Positions 22,043 through 34,462 of a DNA stretch of 64,000 nucleotides are shown in pieces. Below the pieces are notes generated by a model. That model was not told the DNA's origin and did no database searches. It saw only the letters and a program-made list of their open reading frames with translations. A program made the position numbers and the translations under genes. Origin of the DNA: Lineus longissimus. Lineage: Eukaryota > Nemertea > Pilidiophora > Heteronemertea > Lineidae. Numbering within the stretch: position 1 is the first letter of the stretch; every line of letters begins with the position of its first letter. The stretch is from NCBI RefSeq assembly GCF_910592395.1, contig NC_088322.1:7251431-7315430 (forward strand), written 5' to 3'.

Positions 22043-22326
22043 CATCGATCGTATTATCAAAAACGATAAATTGTCGGGCGAATAAAACAGCTCAACAGGT
22101 GATCGCTATTTTATCATGCTACCACAAGGGCCCTATCAATCCCACGCGATTTCGCGTTCGAAGAGACTAACCGAATATGTGCAGTGATTTGGTAGAGATA
22201 TGTTAGCCGCCATATCGCGCGGTTGAACAATACTTACCCCCGATATTGGGTATGTTTCTCTGTTAAGTTGCAGCTACGTGTAATAAAAGATACTCACATT
22301 CCTAGCACCAAGTATGGATTATGATA

Positions 22327-22649
22327 CAGGTCGTCCTCGTGAATACCGGTATCGGGTGCCATTTTGAAGAGGCCTCTTGGGGTGCAATATATTGCATGTA
22401 TTATAATTGGCTATTTGTACTCCATGGACAGTGATATTCAAATGTTATTGTATGCACAGGTCGTCACAGTCATTGGCTGAAGATATGTAAGCCAAACGAG
22501 CGGGGATTTCTAATCATTTGTTAGTCAATAAAGGCGGGACCAGGGCCTATACTTAGTCCTACTGGTACCCTTTTGTGGACCCCTGAAATGTATGGTCCTA
22601 CCATTATAGTACAGAAAGGATAGGCTACCAGTATTCACGAGGACATCCG
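22327..22649 (+). mobile_element. TA-flanked MITE, copy 1
   Basis: A 323-bp element with terminal inverted repeats GTCCTCGTGAATACCGGTA and its inverse near the right end (slightly degenerate), flanked by TA at 22325-22326 and 22650-22651. It lacks about 57 internal bases present in copies 2 and 3. Arm B has no element at the corresponding place (about 35660), an empty site. The TA target fits Tc1/mariner-type mobilisation. No coding sequence. Confidence 0.8.
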
Positions 22650-23640
22650 TATTCTTGCTAGCACTGCAAAGAATGTACAAAGGTACATGGTAATGTACAG
22701 ATGATAACTATTGTCCTGTGTGCAAGTGACTCGATTGACACAGCCAGTTTCATATTTCAAAATTGTGGGCGAATTTTTTTTTCTTTGTTAGTTTTTCAAA
22801 CTACCAGGTGTACCTGAATCAGGCTAATGCCTTCAGTCTCTATGCGTCCCTTGCTCGTCGCGCTCAACATGCTCAATGCTAATTCTGCTTTTCTAGATGC
22901 CTTTGATGTCGCAATCAAATGAGAGCATTGGCCAATTACTCATATTGTTTACAATCCGTTTCAACCTCGCCTCAATTTGTGAACGTGTTGTAGTGCATAA
23001 TGCACAATGTTCCTGACCCAAGTTTAGTTGGATTTACTTTAGTAGCAGAAATGATGCGAAATAATTGCCATTAAGTAGAAGTAACTGTGAAATAATCTTG
23101 TATTAGTCATGTTAGTTGCTTTATGCTTTATATTAACCTCCGCGATTAAAGCTCCGAAAGCGTTTGCTAATTGGACTAGTAGGCCAATTACTGTATATAT
23201 TAGCTGATTTATTTCGCTTTTAATAACATCGACCCCCTCTAAAAGGCTTTCACGGGGTCGATACACCAAAACCGACAAGCGAAAAAACAGGCGTTATGGT
23301 GTCCGGCCCTATTGTATTCTGAAGGATTATGTTTTAAAGAGGCAGTGACAGTCAATATTTCAGCGATTGAAGCGCATAATAGAATCCCTTGTTCCCCGAT
23401 TATTCAATCCGAGGACACCTCAAACTTCTCTACCCATGTCACGACATGGAGGCGAGGAAGAACGGGGGAATATTGGGATAATATGAAACTGCAAAAAGCT
23501 TTGCCGGCTGGTCTAATCATCTCATCTCCTTTGTCGTACTCAAGACGGTTGAAGCTGTTTTATTTTAGATCGCATTTTGATACTACTGTTGAGCCTCCAG
23601 GGTCATCCGTGAACCACCCGCCTCGAATACTAGTATCTGA

Positions 23641-23926
23641 TAACATGTGTTGAATTATTTTTAAGTAAAATCGACAAAAGGCATCGTAGGTTCATACCTG
23701 ATGGAACACAGTTAACCAACGCTTGGTCTGATTACTCTTTCTATCCTCAAAACCTTACGGAACCTGGTTTCTTTTAAAACTAAGGAAATTTTCCTTTTAA
23801 AAGTAATGTGCTGGTGATTCCCGGTTGGCTTATTTGATTGGCGACCGGTTTCTATTTTATTTGTATATGTTATTTCATGGAAAGACGTGTAGATCATCAT
23901 TCTGTATTTTTGTCATTCATGACAAA
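23641..23926. other. No gene recognised
   Basis: Spacer sequence beyond the end of arm A. No ORF of note. Confidence 0.5.
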
Positions 23927-23928
23927 TA

Positions 23929-24291
23929 CGGGATGTCCTCGTGAATGCCGGTAGCCTATCCTTTCTGTACTATAAAGGTAGGACCATACATTTCGGAGGT
24001 CCACAAAAGGGTACCAGTGGGACTAAGTAGGGCCTGGTCCCGCCTTTATTGTGACGTGTCATGCACAATCTGTAAAGCGCTGCTTCCCATACCGCCCTGG
24101 AACATTGACTAACAAAACATCATAAATACCCGCTGGTGTGGCTTACAGATATTCAGCCAGTGTCTGTGACGACCGGTGAAATAACACTGTTCAAGGAGTA
24201 TCAATAGCTAATTATAATACATGCAAAATATGGCACCCCAAGAGGCCTCTTCAAAATGGCACCCCATACCGGTATTCACGAGGACGACCTG
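23929..24291 (-). mobile_element. TA-flanked MITE, copy 2 (inverted)
   Basis: A 363-bp copy in the opposite orientation to copies 1 and 3, flanked by TA at 23927-23928 and 24292-24293. Terminal repeat words GTCCTCGTGAAT and ATTCACGAGGAC are intact. Confidence 0.85.
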
Positions 24292-24293
24292 TA

Positions 24294-27200
24294 TGTTTAT
24301 CAACATTTAGTTCGACGGAACACAGAACACAATACACTCATGCAATTTGACAATGGTTGGGCACTGGAGGACCCTGACAGAAAAAAAGTTGCGGTATCCA
24401 AATGTTTGGCATGTGGGTATGGACGTTTAACAGCGGTTCGTATGAAAATTGAGTAAATTCAAAAATAAGTTTAGAAAATAGTTCTTGACATGAATGATAG
24501 AGAACTCACTTTGTTCACTTTAAGATACGTTTTCTTGATCTCGCTTTTAACATATCGCACATTTAACAAAAGAAGAAGATAAATGTGGGATATTTCCACT
24601 TAATTGCACATGTCTTGCCAAACCTTTTTATCCCAAAAAAGATTTCACACGGCGCACTGATACTGCTCCCTACTCCACGCTCGACGTTTTGTATAATTGG
24701 AAAATAACTTGGTTTCCGCCATGTAACAGCAAATGAAAAGTACATTACACTCTTAGAAATAAAAGTTTTTGAGCTTTTGAAAAATATTTAAAGCCTTTTC
24801 AACCAACACAAATATGCATCTTTTTTGTAATTAGTAATTTTTATTGTAAAACTCACAAGAATATTTTGATTTTCAATCTTTTTGATATTTAGATTGAAAA
24901 CTTCTGTCAATTTCGAGCCCTTATTCTTCATTCTTTTCTTTTCGTTGAATACCATTTTTTGAGAATTGCCCCATGTATAGAAGTTCCCAGCTTCAACCAC
25001 TTGATCATTTAGATTCTTAACGTCATGTAAGAACCAATATTGTTTTGTTGTTTATTTTACTACTATTATTATGAATCAAATATACATATTCTGGAAGTTT
25101 TTCAATATAAATTTCCCGCAAACGACTTGTGTTAATCAAGGTGATTCTAAAATTAAATTGAAACAAAAAAGGGGCTGAGTACCCATCTTTGTGACCTAAA
25201 AAAGAAAGAGAGAATTTAAAGATTTGCATTGTTTTTCCCTTTTCGAAATTTTAAAGTAGCTCATGATCAGTATTATAGCAAGTATAAATAAAGATAGAGA
25301 GGTATCTCTTTGTTTGTGCTCGTCTTGCTTTCAATAGCAACGCTTGCAAATGGCTAGGAGAGTCAATTGCAACTGAGCACCACGCGATTTAAGAAACAAC
25401 ACATATTCATGGTGTTATTTTGAGTGGTTCATTCTTCTCTAATCTACGCATTGTAGTACCGGCTACAACATCAACAAAGAGCAACATGTCGGTAAGATTT
25501 ACCGAAAGATTTTTATTTAGAAATATCTCATCGGTCGGCCTTAATAATTGCACCCTGAGAAAATCAGCGGTTATGACCCTGCATGTTGCATCAGTTTGGT
25601 GTGCAGTGCCGTAGAACCCCTGATTTACTCAGGATGGCATCACAATTGAGGTTAATCATCGTACAATCACCATGTGATAATTTTCCAATAAAATCGGTTA
25701 TTCGGACCGTGGCTTCGTGAGGTGTTATTCATTTGGAACATGCCTCAGTATTACGGTTATTACAAGCCTGTTTCCGGTTATTATCCATAAATACCCATCA
25801 TGCATCACGAAAGCTTCCGCTTCCCCATTTTATGGCGCGATACAACTTGCTATCCTAATGACTATCATCAGGACCAGATCACTCTGAATGAATATGCTTC
25901 AATTATTGTCGTGGCGGTCAAGTCCCATTTCAAGTTTTCAATAGTATTTTTTGATGTCGAATATGAATTAGATAACGGCATTTACTTTGGATTTTGATTG
26001 AAAAACAAAACATTTATATGCGCATTTCAATGAAATATTGGCCACAGGTTTGAGTGACGGGTGGAGAGCAGGGTTCAAATCTAATGAAAAAACGTAGGGC
26101 GTTTTGATAACCAAATTTGGAAACTGTCAAAAAAGAAGCCAAATTATACATGTACTTTGAAAAACCCAATTGTCAGAAGATAGGTCAATTTTTGTGATCA
26201 GTCGTGTTGTATATTTCCGGTGTAATGTATTCTTGTTTTTATTGATCGACCATTTCGTCGAACATGTCTTCACGTGTTCACCGCAAAGAGGCCATTATCT
26301 ATAATATTTTCTGTATAATCTTTAGGATCCCTCAGCGTAAAAAGTAGGCGGCTTAGCAAATGGTTCATGTGCTCTTACGGCCAGTAATGATGATAGATAT
26401 GATCGTTCGCATATCAGGAGGATGAAAGTCTAAAAGGACGCGACCATCAAATTACTCCATAGTGTGTGTATCCCGCGTATTATCATTTCTGAGACAAGAC
26501 CACCATTGATTTTTTTAAGCCTTTTAGCAGTTAAATTGTCAATGTTTGACAGTGTTTGACAGCGACGCATCAAATACCGCGTGGGGTTGTGAATCTGAAA
26601 TTTTGATATGATATTCCGAACAGTCGGGCAAGTAAATGGTGAAGAATAAACTGGTAGTTGACCACGGAAATTTTTCGATAATGGACAAATTGGACAGATG
26701 TTGATATTTCCACTCTTTACACCCAACTGACGCCCCATATTGCCAAATTAGCAAAATTCAAAATTAATTTTTTCATCAAATAATTTCTATCTGTTGACTT
26801 GCCACACCAAATATCTTTTCAATACCTCTCCAAATAAGCACTTGACAGTTAAAAACATACTCGCGTCTAATTGATAGGTCTGGAACCTCCAACCTATGAA
26901 TATTCAACGGTGGCCCTGTCTCTATCTCCAAGCGGAATGGTGGTTTGATAAAGTCAGTAGATACATGAATGTATGTAGTGTAAGGCGAAATATATATGGT
27001 AGAGATCATTGCACAAAGGCTGAGCGCCTAATGCTCAATAATGGTGGTACACATATCACAGCTCGCATTTTATATTACTTTGAACACGCGACGGACGTCT
27101 AGACGTCCATGTAAGGAATGACTTTGCCCTTTTCCACATGAAGGAGGCGAGAAGTGCCTTATTTGTGGACATTTACTGTTAGTTCATACGCTGGTTATCA

Positions 27201-27550
27201 CAGGGAAGCGAGCTATATGACGGCGTGACCTAAAGCTGGGAGCAAAGGATGGTAAACGTGTACGACATCATGTCGCAGGTGTATTAGACATGATATTTTG
27301 ATACAAAAACGAACGTTTTATTGAATTATGGCATCAGTTAAGTATTACATCATACAATGCCACAAAACTCTCGATTTCTATCATAAATGATTTGAAAACC
27401 TTGCCGACAGTTACCTCCTTCCAGCATGTGCTCCAAGATTTACAGTTTATTCGATGTAACCTGTCGAACAAGTATCCCCATTTTCTGCTGCGTCCGGTCA
27501 CGTTCAAGACATGTCGAAACATGTCCACCGCAGCTAGATTTACGAGGTGC
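24294..27550. other. No gene recognised
   Basis: About 3.3 kb of AT-rich spacer. Short ORFs exist on both strands (for example one starting in the MITE and ending at 24456) but none shows a domain, splice context or conservation within the window. Confidence 0.5.
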
Positions 27551-27553
27551 CCC

Positions 27554-27595
27554 TAGATTTAGCTGCTGCTTCTGTAAAAGAAGGAGCAGCTAAAT
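27554..27595. repeat. Short hairpin
   Basis: GATTTAGCTGCTGCTTCT pairs with AGAAGGAGCAGCTAAATC at 17 of 18 positions across a five-base loop. Too short for a microRNA precursor. Confidence 0.7.
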
Positions 27596-27599
27596 CGAG

Positions 27600-29598
27600 C
27601 AAAACAACCACACGCACATCTGCGCCTGTCCTTAATAATGATTTCATCGACGAACTCCCAATTTGCTCAGTCAGACGTTCAACACCACTTGGCAATCGGT
27701 AAGATTAAGCGAGATATCGCACAGCGTATATGCTGTACATTTGACCACGTGCAATCTAAATCTACGGTGTCTCCATGGCCTAGTCGAATCCGAGAGTTTC
27801 AAGGGGGTTGGCGCCAGAATTGGCGACATTTCCCGAATCGGCTACATCTCGCAAAATGAGAATTCCCTGCCTGACGAGTATCGTTTCCAACATTTTAAAC
27901 TAATTCGACGGTACTTTCAACTTAATGACGTCAGAGTTAGGCGTACAATAAAGAGTATCTTTTCACTTCCCATGCCGCCATTAGAAATCAAAGACCCCCC
28001 CAGTAAAATCACGATGCCTTCTATCTGCAATGACTAAGTGACTATAATTAACTCTCAAGAACACATTCATTAGCGCTAACGAAGCATTAACAAGAATAAG
28101 AACCCTCCGCACCATTTCCTATTAGGTGGGGTAAAGTTTTTATGTCGCTTTAAGGGTGGTAATTATTAGCTGAAATTGGCAGTCACGTTTCTTTATTGAC
28201 TTATTTGACTGGACGATACCCATGATTGGTCCCGTCTAAAAGTGCGTGCTGAAACCGTAGTTAGTTTTGCGATTTGCGCGAAAAATTAATGATTTATATT
28301 TTGGTGGTTCACGACTATTTCTTTTGGTTTTTCCATCAAAAATCTTTTTCGGGATTTACATTTTCGCAAAAACAACCAAAATAAAACAGTCGAATTTAAC
28401 TGTACGTGCTGCGTGGTAATTCTTCTTGTCGCCTGCTCTATTTTCAGTGTCAAATCTAGTAGTACAGTCGGCCTGATGCGCCGATTCCGAGGGAAATCTT
28501 TGAGTGAAATGTTGCTGGAAACGTCTCATAGACAACGACAACCAGCTAAGGTTCAAAGCTTGTCACCTTGCCAGAGGCACATCGCAAACATTTGCTTATT
28601 GTAACGGCCGGCTTTGCACCAGCCACGGCAGATTCCCGAGTGCCTCAAAGGCGTAAACGGTGTTTTTATGACCGTGCGACTCCAGTGGCTCACTGGCAAA
28701 GAGGGTCGGTTACCATCTTTGGAGTGCTTTGAAACAATGACCTATCGTCTGGCCGTGTCGTGGTAAATTACCAGATATCAAATATCGATAAGGGGCAATG
28801 GTAGAGTATTTTCGTGTTCAGACAAGATCCGTTCATGTCCTTGAAGGGGATTTCGCAGAACCAACGATTTAGCATACTGGTTACATTTTCTCGGGCGCTA
28901 AAAAGTTTAGGCGCTAAAAACTTTAAGAATTTTAATTCTTGATGATACATGTACGTACTAAAAATTGCGTTTAGAGACCGGTATGAACAAATAAATGAAA
29001 AGTTTCAGCTAATTCGCTTGAATACGGCGAAGGTTATCTAAATTTTCCTCACCCACAAAAAATACAATGAATACTTTACCAACAAGATCTGCCACAACCT
29101 CCACTTTTGATAATTGGTCGTACTTAACGTGTCTGACGCCTGCAGATTCGCAGCCCGCGCTTCCCGCCTACCGCCACGAATAACTTTCGCCTTCACTATA
29201 AAAGTGACTCTAAGTGCAGCTCTTGGCCACTTTCACTTTAAATGTTTTTAAAGTGATATCCATTATGTACGTTAGAGTGGCATAGGCTTTGGATGAGACA
29301 TGTTTGCGACGATTGCCCCGAGCTAACCGTAACACCAACTCCCACACCAGGCTATGGCGAATGACCGGACATCAGTCAAAGTTTTCTCGCCAACAAAAGA
29401 AGAACAAATGAAGAGTTTCATTGCAAGACGCAACATACGCCATATTCGTTATTTTTGAGTTAACCATATCACGGCATTATGCCCAAACGGTGTCTGACCT
29501 GTAAGACTTATATAACAGAAAATGTCGAAAAGTTTCTAATGCATTTTTACTTTAATTCGAAACTTTGAAGCCACTTTTTCTCAAAATAGCAAAATATA
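27600..29598. other. No gene recognised
   Basis: A plus-strand ORF around 27663-28037 starts with TTG, not ATG, and has no recognisable pattern. Nothing else stands out. Confidence 0.5.
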
Positions 29599-29600
29599 TA

Positions 29601-29981
29601 CTGGTCGTCCTCGTGAATACCGGTATCGGGTGCCATTTTGAAGAGCCCTCTTGGGGTGCCATATATTGCATGTATTCTAATTGGCTATTTATACTCCATG
29701 AACAGTGTTATTTAAATGCTATTGTATGCACAGGTCGTCGCAGTCATCGGCTAAAGATCTGTATTAAAGCACACCAGCGGGTATTTCTAATGTTTTGTTA
29801 GTCATTGTTCCAGGGCGGTATGGAAAGCGGCGCTTTGCAGATTGTGCATGACCAGTCACAATAAAGGCGGGACCAGGGCCTACTTAGTCACACTGGTACC
29901 CCTTTGTGGACCTCCGAAATGTATGGTCCTACTTTTATAGTACAGAAAGGATAGGCTACCGGTATTCACGAGGACATCCCG
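29601..29981 (+). mobile_element. TA-flanked MITE, copy 3
   Basis: The longest copy, 381 bp, flanked by TA at 29599-29600 and 29982-29983, with GTCCTCGTGAATACCGGTA at the left and the exact inverse at the right. Same orientation as copy 1. Confidence 0.85.
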
Positions 29982-29983
29982 TA

Positions 29984-31245
29984 TATATCGTTTTACGGTG
30001 AAACTCTACAACAGAAGGGATGATCCACCCTGACCTTTTAAAGGAAAAACAAGCTCCTTAAGCGACCTTCAAGTCAGTGGTATTAAACGATTCACCACGA
30101 ACAAATCGTGATCTATCCACCCATCAAAGATCCAAAATAACCTTTGCCCACATACTATAGATCGCTTAATCCAGATTGCGACACAGGGAATAAACAAAAA
30201 TATGTTGTTCCCTTTATTAAACCGACCTCCAACTGACTAAAAGATGGCTTCACTCACTGATCCTGAAAACAAGTTTATCAATTTAAACTGTAAAAATAGT
30301 TTATAGGAGTCAAAGGTACTCCTGCCTTAAAATGCGCTTTTCACTCTACACAGGGGCAACAGAGGCGTCTCTTGGGCTACAATGGCGTCACGTCTTCGGC
30401 GTTGCCAAGCAGTCCGATCGACTTCCCATCGCCCAACCAGCATGGAGACAGCTAACGAGCCCGGTGGTCACGGGGAGCCTTGAGGGCCATAACTCTCAAA
30501 TGACCACGCAAATGACATCATGACTGCAGTGCTTGATCCAATCAAGACGTTCCCGTGTTATGTCAGCTTGCTCAATCCAGATGACGACATATGTACCTAG
30601 GAGACGAACAGGCTCCCATCACCGAAGCGAACTTAAACATTGCATTCCTTAATAAGTACCCCTAAACCAAAAACGGTCAATTAGATTGAAAGATGCTGCA
30701 TGAACCAAAGCCGCCCATTCCTTTAATGCAAATACCCTTCACAAATGCATAAGGAGTAACATTTGGTTTTTCCCTCACACTCGATCACTAATCCTACTGA
30801 AGAGATAAGCAAACTAAACGTACATGTATTTATAGGTTATTTCTTCTTACCAACCTTCAATTGAAGCTGTCGCAATGGTATTTCGTACACGAAGCATAAA
30901 AAACCACAACATATTTTTAGATTGCCACTGAGGTTCAGAGAAGTTTATCTTTCAAAGAAAACAGACTGAGATACTTGGTGGGCGGATTCTGCCATTTTCA
31001 TTGACACCCCCGACCTTCGCTTTTGATATATCCGTGCGGTTTAAACAATCTAAATCTCAACCCACACTTAAGACTTCAGATTCCTTTGAAGAGAAAAAAG
31101 TAATTCCTCTTTCATTGGTCAGGTTTATCCAAGTACATGAATATGATATAACAAGAGCATGTAGTGGATATCTCAACCTCTATCAAAACACTGTCCAGTT
31201 AGATGACTCCTTCATTTCATATTCTGTTGAGTAAAAAAATAAATC
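29984..31245. other. No gene recognised
   Basis: Short ORFs only, the longest ending at 31234; no domain or splice evidence. Confidence 0.5.
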
Positions 31246-31542
31246 CAGGACCCGGTTGTTCAAAGCTCTGTTATCTGGTTTGGCGGCCGCTTAACCATCG
31301 TTATCTTAGCAGGCCGCCAAATTCGCTCCGTTAGGCTTAGCGGCCGCTATGCCACCGCTAAGTTAGCGGTACCTCAGGGGTTTTGTCATGGGCTGCTGCT
31401 AAGTTTTAGGGGAACCCTTGGCTCCGCTGGTTTAGCGGCCGCCAAACCACATAACAGAGCTTTGGGGATCCGCTAATTTAAGTAACGGTCGCTTAAACTT
31501 AGTGGCCGCTAAACTAACCAGGCTTTGAACAACCGAGCCCAG
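31246..31542. mobile_element. Foldback element with GGTTGTTCAAAG ends, copy 1
   Basis: The ends CAGGACCCGGTTGTTCAAAG and CTTTGAACAACCGAGCCCAG are inverse complements with a few mismatches. The interior is full of GCGGCCGCTAA-like words in both orientations, so the element can fold on itself. No coding sequence and no clear target duplication. Confidence 0.65.
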
Positions 31543-31639
31543 GGTATTTATATCAATTTTGAAACAAAAATATCATGTCTTTATAGTAATTAGTTAATCT
31601 GTAGAACCGGAAAGAACATATGCCGCCAATGCGTTATTT

Positions 31640-31855
31640 AGGAACCAATACTAGCCCGATTGAGTACATCAGGAACCAATAAAAACTCTAGTGAGAAAAT
31701 CAGGAAGAACTGGTGCATGGTCAAGTGAGTAAATCTATCCTAGTTAGTAGACCATGAACAAACGCCTACCCTAGTGAGTAAATCATGAACAAACGCCTAC
31801 CCTAGAGAGTAAATCAGGAACAAGACCTACCTTAGTGGGTAAATCGGGAACCAGT
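31640..31855. repeat. Tandem repeat, about 34-bp unit
   Basis: Degenerate units of the form CCTAGTGAGTAAATCATGAA followed by CAAACGCCTA recur about six times; the middle two (about 31760-31820) are nearly identical. Confidence 0.65.
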
Positions 31856-31859
31856 ATGC

Positions 31860-32330
31860 CTAAAATTGTATTAATTCGAAATCAGTCTTATAAAACTCAT
31901 CAATCCCCATCACCAAGTCAATCAATTCACTTCAAGTCGTTAGACAAATTTTAATCATGATCAATTTCAAAATTTAATCATGCTGCAGAAATTTACAGCA
32001 AGGGCATAAATAATATCCGACAATAACGTTACGTTTCCTAATGAATTTGCGGCAATATGAGGGTAGCTGAGTTGACTGTGTCACTACACTCATTGTTCTA
32101 TCCGCTCGGCAGATGATGTCATTAATCTTTACATCAACCAGATCAAAGGGTTTCAATCTTCACATCAATCCGAGCTGCAAGTCGTCAATTAGCTCGAACA
32201 AAGGCAAAGTCACCTTTAATTATATTTTGAAATGTTTAAGGCGCCATTTTGTCGTCTCGATAAAACATAAAGGGCCTAAATGAAGGTCGTTGCTTGAGGA
32301 ACTTGTGATCAAATCTTTGCCTTTGCCAGT
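31860..32330. other. No gene recognised
   Basis: No repeat or ORF of interest. Confidence 0.5.
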
Positions 32331-32520
32331 TAAGGCCTATCGATCGCCTTGAAAGCTAATACGTGGGGATCGATGTTATCATATTTGCAATGATAACCCA
32401 TTGATTGGACAGTAGAAAAATGTTATTTTGGGCCTAGGTGCGAGCGGGCTCTGTTTAAAGACATCGACTGTATTGGGCTAGGCCTGAATTCTTTGATGTG
32501 AGGGCCAAAATAACGTAATT
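32331..32520 (+). repeat. 200-bp dispersed repeat family, copy 2
   Basis: AAGGCCTATCGATCG, GATCGATGTTATCA, AGGTGCGAGCGGGCT, TGTTTAAAGACA and GGCTAGGCCTGAATTCTTT occur in order. It is uninterrupted, unlike the copy at 41727. Confidence 0.7.
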
Positions 32521-32699
32521 CTCTGTTAGAAGGAAGGTTTGGCATTGTAATTTATATCCCATATACACGTACTGTACATTTTCTCGCTTATTGACTTTAT
32601 TGACTTCTTTGATTCGCGAAAAACTGAACAAAATATGAACATGTACAAGTCGTTTAAATTTTCGCGATTTTGGGGTTGATTACGAAATCTCGTTTTATT

Positions 32700-33100
32700 A
32701 GGAACGTCGGAGTGGTGCAATATGGAAACATCAGCGCCTGTCACCTCTGAGGTCCCTAGTTCGATTCCATGTCGGCGTCCGTGCCCTTGTAACATAGACG
32801 GTGACTCTTTTCGACAACGTAGGTTTCCCCGGTTTCTTCCTTGAGTATAACTCGCCGAAAATGTGGTTAAAAGGGTCAATAATGGGCTAACTTTGCTCAC
32901 GTAATCTCGAATCAATATCAGAAAAAAATCTTTCGGTTTCGAATCATGAGATACATTTTCACGAATTATGTATTCATGAATCAGGGTTAGTCGTAAAACA
33001 CACAAGCATTCGGTGGTTAATACAGTTAATACTGTGGCTAAATGCCGTCCTCGGTGACGCAGAATGTCACCACGGTTATTGTACTGCATTGAAGAAAACC
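32700..33100 (+). mobile_element. tRNA-derived SINE
   Basis: An A-box-like TGGTGCAATATGG at 32713-32725 and a B-box AGTTCGATTCC at 32758-32768 are spaced as in tRNA genes. A non-tRNA body follows with AGGTTTCCCCGGTTTCTTCC. The 3' end is uncertain; short inverted words around 33015-33075 may mark it. A 196-codon minus-strand ORF across it is incidental. Confidence 0.5.
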
Positions 33101-33317
33101 TTTGAAATGAAGACATGCTAAAAATAACTCTTACAACTTCTTAAGCTGAATGTAATGATCATCATACTAAAGTTATCTTTTTCTTATTTGATATAAAACA
33201 AACCATGCTTGAACTTGCTTTGCTCAATTGTGAACCTGCGTGGGTGACGCAGAAAAGGGACGACATTTACCCTCGATTAAAGTACATCTGCCTAGCGTGT
33301 AGCCAAAACGATGGTCT
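33101..33317. other. No gene recognised
   Basis: Short spacer between two repeats. Confidence 0.5.
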
Positions 33318-33375
33318 GTTTTTAGCTCACCTCTTAGCAGAGGTGAGCTTATCCCATACCGTGAGCTTATCCCAT

Positions 33376-33429
<54 letters not shown>

Positions 33430-34462
33430 CGTCGTCCGTTAGCAGGGCACGTTTCGTAACTGTTAGAGCTATTGAGTTGAAACTTGGTACACATGTACCC
33501 TTATGTAATGACACCTTGGAGACCAAGTTTCGGTCCGATTCGTTTCATGGTTTGGCCACCAGGGGGCCAAACGTTAAAAGTGAAAATATGCAATATCTCC
33601 CTTAATAGTAGTCGGGAAATTTTGAAAAAAATATGGTAGGTACTTCTAGCAAAGGTGCATCATATATCCTCCGGGTTTTTGATTTGACCTCCTTTTCAAG
33701 GTCACAGAGGTCAAATGGTGTAAATTGGCCATTAGGATGTAACGATGGCACGTTTCTAAACTGCAATGACTATTGATACCAAATTTGGTACACATTTACC
33801 CCTTAGTCAGGTGATCTCAGGGATCGAAGTTTGGTCCAATATGATTCACCACTTGACCACCAGGTGGCAAAATCCAAAAACCTTAAAAATGTGATTATTC
33901 CTTAACTTCTTGCCCGATTGCCACCAATTTGATATCATGGGTACATCTAACCACCATACAGTATATGTCACACAGGTTTTTAATTTGACCGTCTTGTCAA
34001 GGTCACAGAGGTCAAATGGCGTAAATTCGCCGTCAGGCCGTAACTATGGCACATTTCTTAACTGCAATGACTATTGATCACAAATTAAGTACACATGTAC
34101 CCCTTGGTCAGGTGATCTCAGGTACCGAAGTTTGGTGGGATCTGATTTGCCGTTTGGCCTCCAGGGAGGGGGCCAAATCCTAAATTCTTCAAAATGCCAT
34201 AATTCCTAGTAATGACTTGCCCGATTGGCACCAATTTTATATCATAGGTACATCTAATTCTAACAACCATTCAATGTGTCACCCGGGTCTTCTTTGATTT
34301 GACCTACTTTTCAAGGTCACAGAGGTCGAATGTACTGTAAATTGGCCATTTTGGGGAAATTGTAATTGCTTGGACCTACATCAAACCTAACACTACATGA
34401 CACAATACCATGCTCTTTATCCATCTTTCCTCCACATGAGGTGAGCACAATGGCCCTGGCCA
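33318..34462 (+). mobile_element. TTTTTAGCTCAC-type dispersed repeat with three tandem modules
   Basis: It starts with hairpin AGCTCACCTCT-TAGC-AGAGGTGAGCT (33324-33349), continues with a 17-copy GTC run (33379-33429), then three modules of about 295 bases from about 33446, 33742 and 34040. Each carries CACGTTTC-like, GGTACACAT, CCACCAGG and CAAGGTCACAGAGGTC words. It ends with GAGGTGAGCACAATGGCCCT. The related element at 13887-14740 has one module. Confidence 0.65.
33379..33429. repeat. (GTC)17 microsatellite
   Basis: Seventeen uninterrupted GTC units inside the repeat element, followed by CGTCGTCCGT. Confidence 0.95.

Larger units (their letters stand above)
11365..23640 (+). repeat. Arm A of a large inverted segmental duplication
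   Basis: Shared blocks with arm B (34823-39715, opposite strand) are about 11365-11790, a short block at 12717-12740, 16135-16440 and 19350-23640. Between them arm A carries private segments of roughly 0.9, 3.4 and 2.9 kb. Divergence by eye is about 12% in non-coding parts and lower in a few ORFs. Matching order in the inverse orientation shows a single ancestral segment. Confidence 0.85.
19350..23640 (+). repeat. Main shared block of arm A
   Basis: Pairs with 38610-34823 on the opposite strand over about 4 kb, in the same order. Private changes here include the MITE at 22327, a C13 run at 20457-20469 and a divergent 23165-23400 stretch that replaces 34998-35160 of arm B. Confidence 0.85.

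Noticed and set aside
23312-23653. 113-codon ORF shared with arm B
   Set aside because: The frame is partly kept in arm B, but differences are mostly amino-acid-changing and the ends differ; it is explained by shared duplicated DNA.
24256-24456. 66-codon ORF starting inside MITE copy 2
   Set aside because: The start lies in the mobile element, so the ORF postdates the insertion; no domain is seen downstream.
27554-27595. microRNA precursor
   Set aside because: The stem is only 18 bp with a five-base loop, too short for a canonical animal precursor.
27663-28037. 124-codon plus-strand ORF
   Set aside because: No ATG at the start, no known motif and no conservation elsewhere in the window.
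32526-33116. 196-codon minus-strand ORF
   Set aside because: It runs antisense across a tRNA-derived SINE and the translated SINE head supplies part of the protein-like text. No domain or splice signal supports it.
33205-33526. ORFs with poly-Val or poly-Arg
   Set aside because: They translate the GTC microsatellite.
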